Shown here piece after piece: positions 59,204-64,000 of a DNA stretch of 64,000 nt. The stretch's first letter is position 1. The number at the start of each line of letters is the position of its first letter. The notes beneath the pieces were generated by a model. The model was not told the origin of the DNA. It searched no databases and saw only the letters and a list, made by a program, of their open reading frames with translations. The position numbers and the translations under genes were made by a program. This DNA is from Lamellibrachia columna (Eukaryota > Annelida > Polychaeta > Sabellida > Siboglinidae), in the NCBI GenBank assembly GCA_963662155.1, contig OY759265.1:10179693-10243692 (forward strand), in the 5' to 3' direction.

Positions 59204-62200
59204 CTAAAAGTAAAACACAATTTTACGGTAACTTAGTGAAGAAAACAAGTGTGGCAGTTCTAGTGCAAACGTGTATACTCACATGTTTTCTTTGCATTTA
59301 GAAGAAAGAAAGAAAGTTTGAGAGTTACACTACAAATTCAATCCTCATGAAAAACAGTTATAATGTTGCCAAAACTCAAAACTAGCACATCATTTACTCA
59401 ACACCAAGTCAATTAGAGAAACCTTACATTGTACAGTCCGACAGTACGAAGTCTGAATTACTTTACACATTACAAACTATATCTATACTAATATCTTCAC
59501 CGCCCAAATGCGTTTTAATGAACCACAATTAAAAATAATAAATTGTCCATTATCTGTTGATGAATGTTGACCACGTCATTCAGTGTGCAATGTAAACATG
59601 ATGTTCCACTTGAAAGATCATACTTAAACAGATAACGGTTGAAAAAATGGTTTATTAAAACAAATCTGTGTAGGGAAGATGTTAGAATATAATATAATAT
59701 AGTTTATACGATATAACATGATTATACGTAAACGATCAGACTTTGTACCTTTATGGAAAAACATGGCAGTGTTTATAATCATCTCAACTATCATCGTTCT
59801 GATGTCACGTTCTATGTTGCAACATCCAGTAACAACTGAGAGAGCATACAGATGAAAGGAATACCACATTGTACTGAGGCATGAAATCTGAACAGACAGC
59901 TGCCATGACATACCAACAGAGACTTCCTCCTCAGTGTTGGGGTTAATGACGGGGATGGTTGTTGAGGTGACCAGGTCGCAGTCGTCTGGCAGTGGCTGGT
60001 GCACTGACAGGTTGCGAGGAGTCGCTGGAGGCAGGCGCCGGGGCCGGGCAGTCTTAGGAGACCCTGGCACACAGAGGATGTACTTCTGAATCTAGCCGCA
60101 AGTGATACTTAATGTGCAGGAAATAAACACAATGGGAACACAATGTTCAGTAGAAATAAACACAATGGGAACACAATGTTCAGTAGAAATAAACAAAATG
60201 GGAACACAATGTTCAGTAGAAATAAACACAATGGGAACACAATGTTCAGTAGAGTTGTTTGCCATCTAGTAAAACTGACACAGATATGTCGGAACAAACA
60301 GACAGACAAACAAACACAGGTACAAATTGTTTTATAGTATAGATATATGGGTAATGAGGTCTAGTATGTGCATGTACATAATATCATTATAACAAATACT
60401 ATTATGGGCATGGGGATCCTGAAAAAGTGTCCCCCAAATACAAACAGAAAGCTCTACATCATCCGATCCCTCGGCAAAATTCTGTATACTCACTTTTCCG
60501 TACCCGTCTTTCATGTTTCGGCTCGGGGACTTCTGGAGACACGATGCCAGCCACCACAAAACCACCTGCATCAACATCCAGAATTCATCAAATTATTTGA
60601 TTTGCAAATATCAGGCAGAAAGTTTACAAAGGTTAAGTTAAGTGTTGTTGGAAAACGTTTTTCCAAACTAAAGACAAACTAATGAAAAAGTCAGCAGGTT
60701 TTCCCTGGTTTTGATTTGTGAGTCGGTGTAGCCGTGTCCTAAACTTTAACAGGAAAAAGCCTACATATAAATAAATTATATTTCCCTATATAAAATTTTT
60801 AAATTTCAAAGAAACTGCGAACAGAACATTGTGGATGCCCCTGGTGGCTGGGGTCACCCCGGTGTCTAGGGACACACTGGTGGCTGGGGTTACACGGTGG
60901 CTGGGGTCACACTGGTGGTTGGGGTCACACTGGTGGTTGGGGTCACACTGGTGGTTGTGGTTACACTGGTGGCTGGGGTCACACTGGTGGTTGGGTCACA
61001 CTAGTACGGACATCGCAACTGCCAGTCAAACATGTGGTCTTACCAGACTTTCGAGGCTCATACAGGATTCGCTCGTTCCTGAACCAGTCAAGTGGCAGGA
61101 CTCGAGTGCGTTGCGATCGCCGTACGCCCTCCTCCGTCTCATCAGGGACAACTACAAGACACAATGCTGAATTATCACCTCATCAAGACTAATTACAACA
61201 ACAAGCCACCAACAAGCCACCTGTCACCTAATGGTATTGAATAAATAGTATTACACCACGAGTAATATCATCCTCAGTACTCAGACAAAAAAAAGCCCAG
61301 TTTTATCCGGGCATAACCCGGGTTAAACTAGTAAAACCCGGGTTTAACCCACTTGGTTGGGCAAAATTAGATTAACCCGGGCTAAACTCCAAGCTTGCTT
61401 TAGCTCCAATTAATTTTTATCATGAACTTTAAACATTTGCGAATATTTGCAGGTGTTTAATACATCATCCTGTACACAAACAAGAAGCAAACCTGTGAAC
61501 TTACTGATCTTGACGTTCTTGGAAGGTTGTGACGAAGCCACACAAGGGGTCACTGCTGATTCGGTTGTCTCAAAGTAGTGCACCAGAGTTGGGGTTGCAT
61601 TAGAGTAACGCCCGTTCTTCTTCAGTATGGACTTTGGAGCAGAGGCTGCAAGTGAAGGAAACGTCAGAGCAGATTTTTCAGTTTTGCTTCAGTGCTGTGA
61701 AACCAGTGCTGTGAAACCAGCAACTGAGGTAAAGTAGAGAGGAGATCATGTAAGTGCGGCATTTTACCTGAGCCATCACACCAAGTCGCCAATTGTAGAT
61801 ATGGTAAGGGTGGCATTTTGGCAGAACCTTCACATCAACAGCTTTTATAGTTACATGTAAGTTGCATTTTCTGATTTTATATTTTTTTTTAAACTCACAA
61901 AAGTGTTTATTACTATTATCTGCATTAGATAGAACCACTCTTACTTTCCAAAAAGAGGCCAGCATAAGCGAAACAGTTTACTACGAATGCACAGAATTAC
62001 AAACATCTACAAATACATCCGAGTAACAGGCCAGAAACGTAAAATGTATATAAACGGGGAACAAGTCACAGTGCAAGAACCGGAAAACGACAAGTTTTGC
62101 CACAGTACCCACCTGGAGTGACTGATGACATGAACTGCTGCGATGGCATCTTAACCACAGGTGTCAGCCCGTAGATGGACCTGCGCTGTTTGTCCTTCAT

Positions 62201-62849
62201 CAGCTGCGCTAGCTGCCTTGGCTTCAGTGAGTTTTTCTGCAATGTCAGTGTTTTTCTCTGTGCTGCAAGAGACTTTTTTCGTGGCACCGATGATTTTCTC
62301 CGTCGTGCTCGTGGTCCTGTTCCTTGCTCGGTTTCAGACTGTGCTACAGCGGAGGGAGGAGAGGGAGTCTGGCCAGGGTACACCATGGGACTACTCCCTG
62401 GGATGGGACTGCTTCCTAGAGGGAAAAAGACCCGTCTTGACATATTGTATTTTATAAGATTGTTCCGTCATAATAAAAAAAAACACTAATCCATCTCATG
62501 TTTAAATCTGTGGTGGGTGAATTTTTTTCATAATAAAGTTATAAATTTCCCTTTCAAATTCAATGATAAAGTTTATAATTTCTTTATAAATTGTTACAGT
62601 AGTTTAATACTGGACCTTATAAAATAATGTAATAGTTTGTTCAGTGATTTCACACCAAAAAAATTGTACAAATGAGCTTGCATATTGTAGTAGATACTAG
62701 GTAGGTTTAATTTTTCATGAAATGATTCTAAAACAAGTAATGCGAATTTTTTTATTGCAGAAGCAGTTTTAACTTGTTTGTCCTACCTGGCAATGAGATG
62801 TCGTGGTTACTTTCTTCCCCTGCAAAACTCAATACTTGCCGAGGTGAAC
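57991..62849 (-). CDS. CENPC: CENPC: centromere protein C, 3' part (8 exons)
   Basis: Exons on the minus strand: 62849-62787, 62415-62113, 61645-61493, 61151-61044, 60063-59914, 59203-59028, 58618-58528, 58061-57991 (stop TGA). The first five introns and the last are phase 1, and the one before the 58618 exon is phase 0; all have AG/GT ends and frames agree. About 370 residues: a basic, Ser/Pro-rich low-complexity part (62849-61493, for example 'RARRRKSSVPRKKSLAAQRK'), the CENP-C motif (61151-61044), a linker, and a C-terminal cupin (59203-57991). CENP-C (Mif2 family) binds the CENP-A nucleosome through the motif, dimerises through the cupin, and links inner centromere to kinetochore. The N-terminal Mis12-binding part must lie beyond 64000. 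The gene converges on TRAPPC13. Confidence 0.93.
60119..60256. repeat. 33-bp minisatellite, 4 copies
   Basis: Unit gaaataaacacaatgggaac then acaatgttcagta. CENPC intron immediately upstream (transcript sense) of the 60063 exon. Confidence 0.92.
60493..60532 (-). other. CENPC: Candidate 40-nt cassette exon of CENPC
   Basis: On the minus strand gcatcgtgtctccag / 40 nt / gtgagtat: strong acceptor and near-consensus donor. It lies between the 61044 and 60063 exons, which already join in frame (..RKS-GSPKTARPRR..). Inclusion would add about 13 residues, then TAA in the next exon. It is either a poison exon or a false site. Confidence 0.4.
60832..61012. repeat. 18-bp minisatellite, about 10 copies
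   Basis: Unit tggtggttggggtcacac with small variants, starting right next to the CENP-C motif exon (32 bp away). Confidence 0.9.
61044..61151 (-). CDS. CENPC: CENP-C signature motif exon
   Basis: Reads 'VPDETEEGVRRSQRTRVLPL' then 'DWFRNERILYEPRKS'. The RRS-x-R..P-L-[aromatic pair]-R-x-E-R-I pattern is the CENP-C motif that docks on the H2A/H2B acidic patch (Arg) and on the CENP-A tail (aromatics). In vertebrates the pair is usually Tyr-Trp; here it is Trp-Phe. A phase 1 intron lies on either side. Confidence 0.95.
61281..61395. repeat. Cluster of AACCCGGGTT palindromes
   Basis: gcccagttttatccgggc, aacccgggtt, aaacccgggttt and taacccgggcta lie within about 100 bp, in alternating inverted order. 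It could fold into stems or be a small foldback element. CENPC intron. Confidence 0.65.
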
Positions 62850-63355
62850 CTGGAAGGAAAAGACATTGACCACATTAGCTGAGTTACTGAATACATCCAC
62901 AAGACTGATTTGATGCACTTTGTTTCCAGTGCCAAAACATTCCAACATGATAAGATACATTTGATGTCAGTAGAAAGCCTTGTTGCTTAACTGTATATGA
63001 AGATAAAAACCAGCCTGAGACAGTACATTTTTAGTGGTGCACCTAACGTTATGTTAGTCAATCATGACTGACAATTAAAGTAGAGTTTCAAGCAAGAAAC
63101 GCTGGATTTTAATAATAACATGATCTTTCATGAGACTAACTTGATTCTGACTGAGAGTGTGCAATGCTGGTTTGGTCTGGAGATGGCAGCACTGACAGAG
63201 CTACAACTGAAGTTTCAAGTTTGTGAGAAAAACTAGGTCTGGAGAACTACATGATCACAGGTGCAAAGAGGTGGATAGAAGAATGTAGGAATGACCTGAG
63301 GGAAGAGATTGGGATGCAGTCCAGCTTAACGGGAAGAATACCAACTAACTAAGTG
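62850..63355. other. CENPC: CENPC intron or upstream part, no exon seen
   Basis: No ORF with splice support on the minus strand between the 62849 exon and the 69-bp array. Confidence 0.45.
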
Positions 63356-64000
63356 AGGTGATGTGAGTGGGTGATTTGGTGCGGACGGAGGAAGGTCATA
63401 ACTATGATGGGAGGACTGCGTAAAGAGTGATGTGAGCGGGTGACTTGGTGCAGATGGAGGAAGGTCATAACTATGATGGGAGGACTGTGTAAAGAGTGAT
63501 GTAAGCGGGTGACTTGGTGCGGACGGAGGAAGGTCATAACTATGATGGGAGGACTGCGTAAAGAGTGATGTGAGCGGGTGACTTGGTGCAGATGGAGGAA
63601 GGTCATAACTATGATGGGAGGACTGCGTAAAGAGTGATGTAAGCGGGTGACTTGGTGCGGACGGAGGAAGGTCATAACTATGATGGGAGGACTGCGTAAA
63701 GAGTGATGTGAGCGGGTGACTTGGTGCGGACGGAGGAAGGTCATAACTATGATGGGAGGACTGTGTAAAGAGTGATGTAAGCGGGTGACTTGGTGCGGAC
63801 GGAGGAAGGTCATAACTATGATGGGAGGACTGCGTAAAGAGTGATGTGAGCGGGTGACTTGGTGCAGATGGAGGAAGGTCATAACTATGATGGGAGGACT
63901 GCGTAAAGAGTGATGTAAGCGGGTGACTTGGTGCGGACGGAGGAAGGTCATAACTATGATGGGAGGACTGCGTAAAGAGTGATGTGAGCGGGTGACTTGG
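63356..64000. repeat. 69-bp tandem array with alternating unit types, cut by window end
   Basis: Unit gtgatgtgagcgggtgactt, ggtgcggacggaggaaggtc, ataactatgatgggaggact, gcgtaaaga. At least nine copies. Units mostly alternate between 'gtgagc' with 'gcagatgg' and 'gtaagc' with 'gcggacgg', giving a 138-bp higher-order pattern. The minus frame is open (23-residue repeat) only because 69 is divisible by three. The array lies in or next to a CENPC intron. Confidence 0.95.

Noticed and set aside
60680..60745. Possible CENPC exon that would rescue the frame of the 40-nt cassette
   Set aside because: An acceptor and a short open frame exist on the minus strand, but no GT donor gives the needed length.
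63349..63951. 200-codon minus ORF with 23-residue repeats
   Set aside because: It is a by-product of the 69-bp array, with no recognisable protein family.

Overview
This is animal nuclear DNA: AT-rich, with GT-AG introns of a few hundred bases to about 6 kb, many minisatellites, CR1/L2-like LINE fragments, hAT-like and pogo-like MITEs and tRNA-derived SINE pieces. Protein similarity (recalled, not searched) points to an invertebrate, most likely a marine lophotrochozoan or non-vertebrate deuterostome. I cannot name the species. There are no prokaryotic features, CRISPR arrays or rRNA genes.

Four real genes can be assembled exon by exon with matching splice phases. (1) Plus strand 4626-32210: the 3' part of a multi-PDZ scaffold gene (MPDZ/MUPP1-PATJ family), 15 exons giving 658 residues and five PDZ domains that match PDZ9-13 of vertebrate MPDZ, ending at the natural stop. 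(2) Minus strand 44404-35266: a complete TRIM23 (RING, two B-boxes, coiled coil, ARF GTPase domain), 10 exons, 565 residues. (3) Plus strand 44828-56357: a complete TRAPPC13, 11 exons, 429 residues. (4) Minus strand 62849-57991: the 3' part of CENPC (centromere protein C), 8 exons and about 370 residues, with the CENP-C motif and the C-terminal cupin fold; its 5' end lies beyond the window.

TRIM23 and TRAPPC13 are head to head with only 423 bp between their start codons. From memory the same divergent pair exists on human chromosome 5q12, so this looks like an ancient bidirectional promoter. TRAPPC13 and CENPC converge tail to tail. The products are not one pathway: MPDZ organises cell junctions, TRIM23 is a ubiquitin ligase with an ARF GTPase, TRAPPC13 belongs to the TRAPP trafficking complex, and CENP-C anchors the kinetochore. 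TRIM23 and TRAPPC13 do share a Golgi/vesicle theme.

Region by region: 1-3300 holds a broken minus-strand ORF of a PIN-like/CXC protein family typical of multicopy invertebrate elements. 3300-32210 is the PDZ gene, whose introns carry five minisatellites, two LINE fragments, a pogo-like element flanked by a 78-bp duplication and a hAT-like element. 33.7-34.2 kb is a near-perfect 48-bp tandem array. 35.3-56.4 kb is the TRIM23/TRAPPC13 pair, with a decayed LINE split by a hAT-like MITE in TRIM23 intron 1. 58-63 kb is CENPC, and 63.36-64 kb is a 69-bp tandem array running off the window end. The most useful leads are the conserved divergent gene pair, a 9-nt microexon in TRAPPC13, two frame-shifting cassette exons, and two minisatellites that are open in frame with the PDZ exon they abut.
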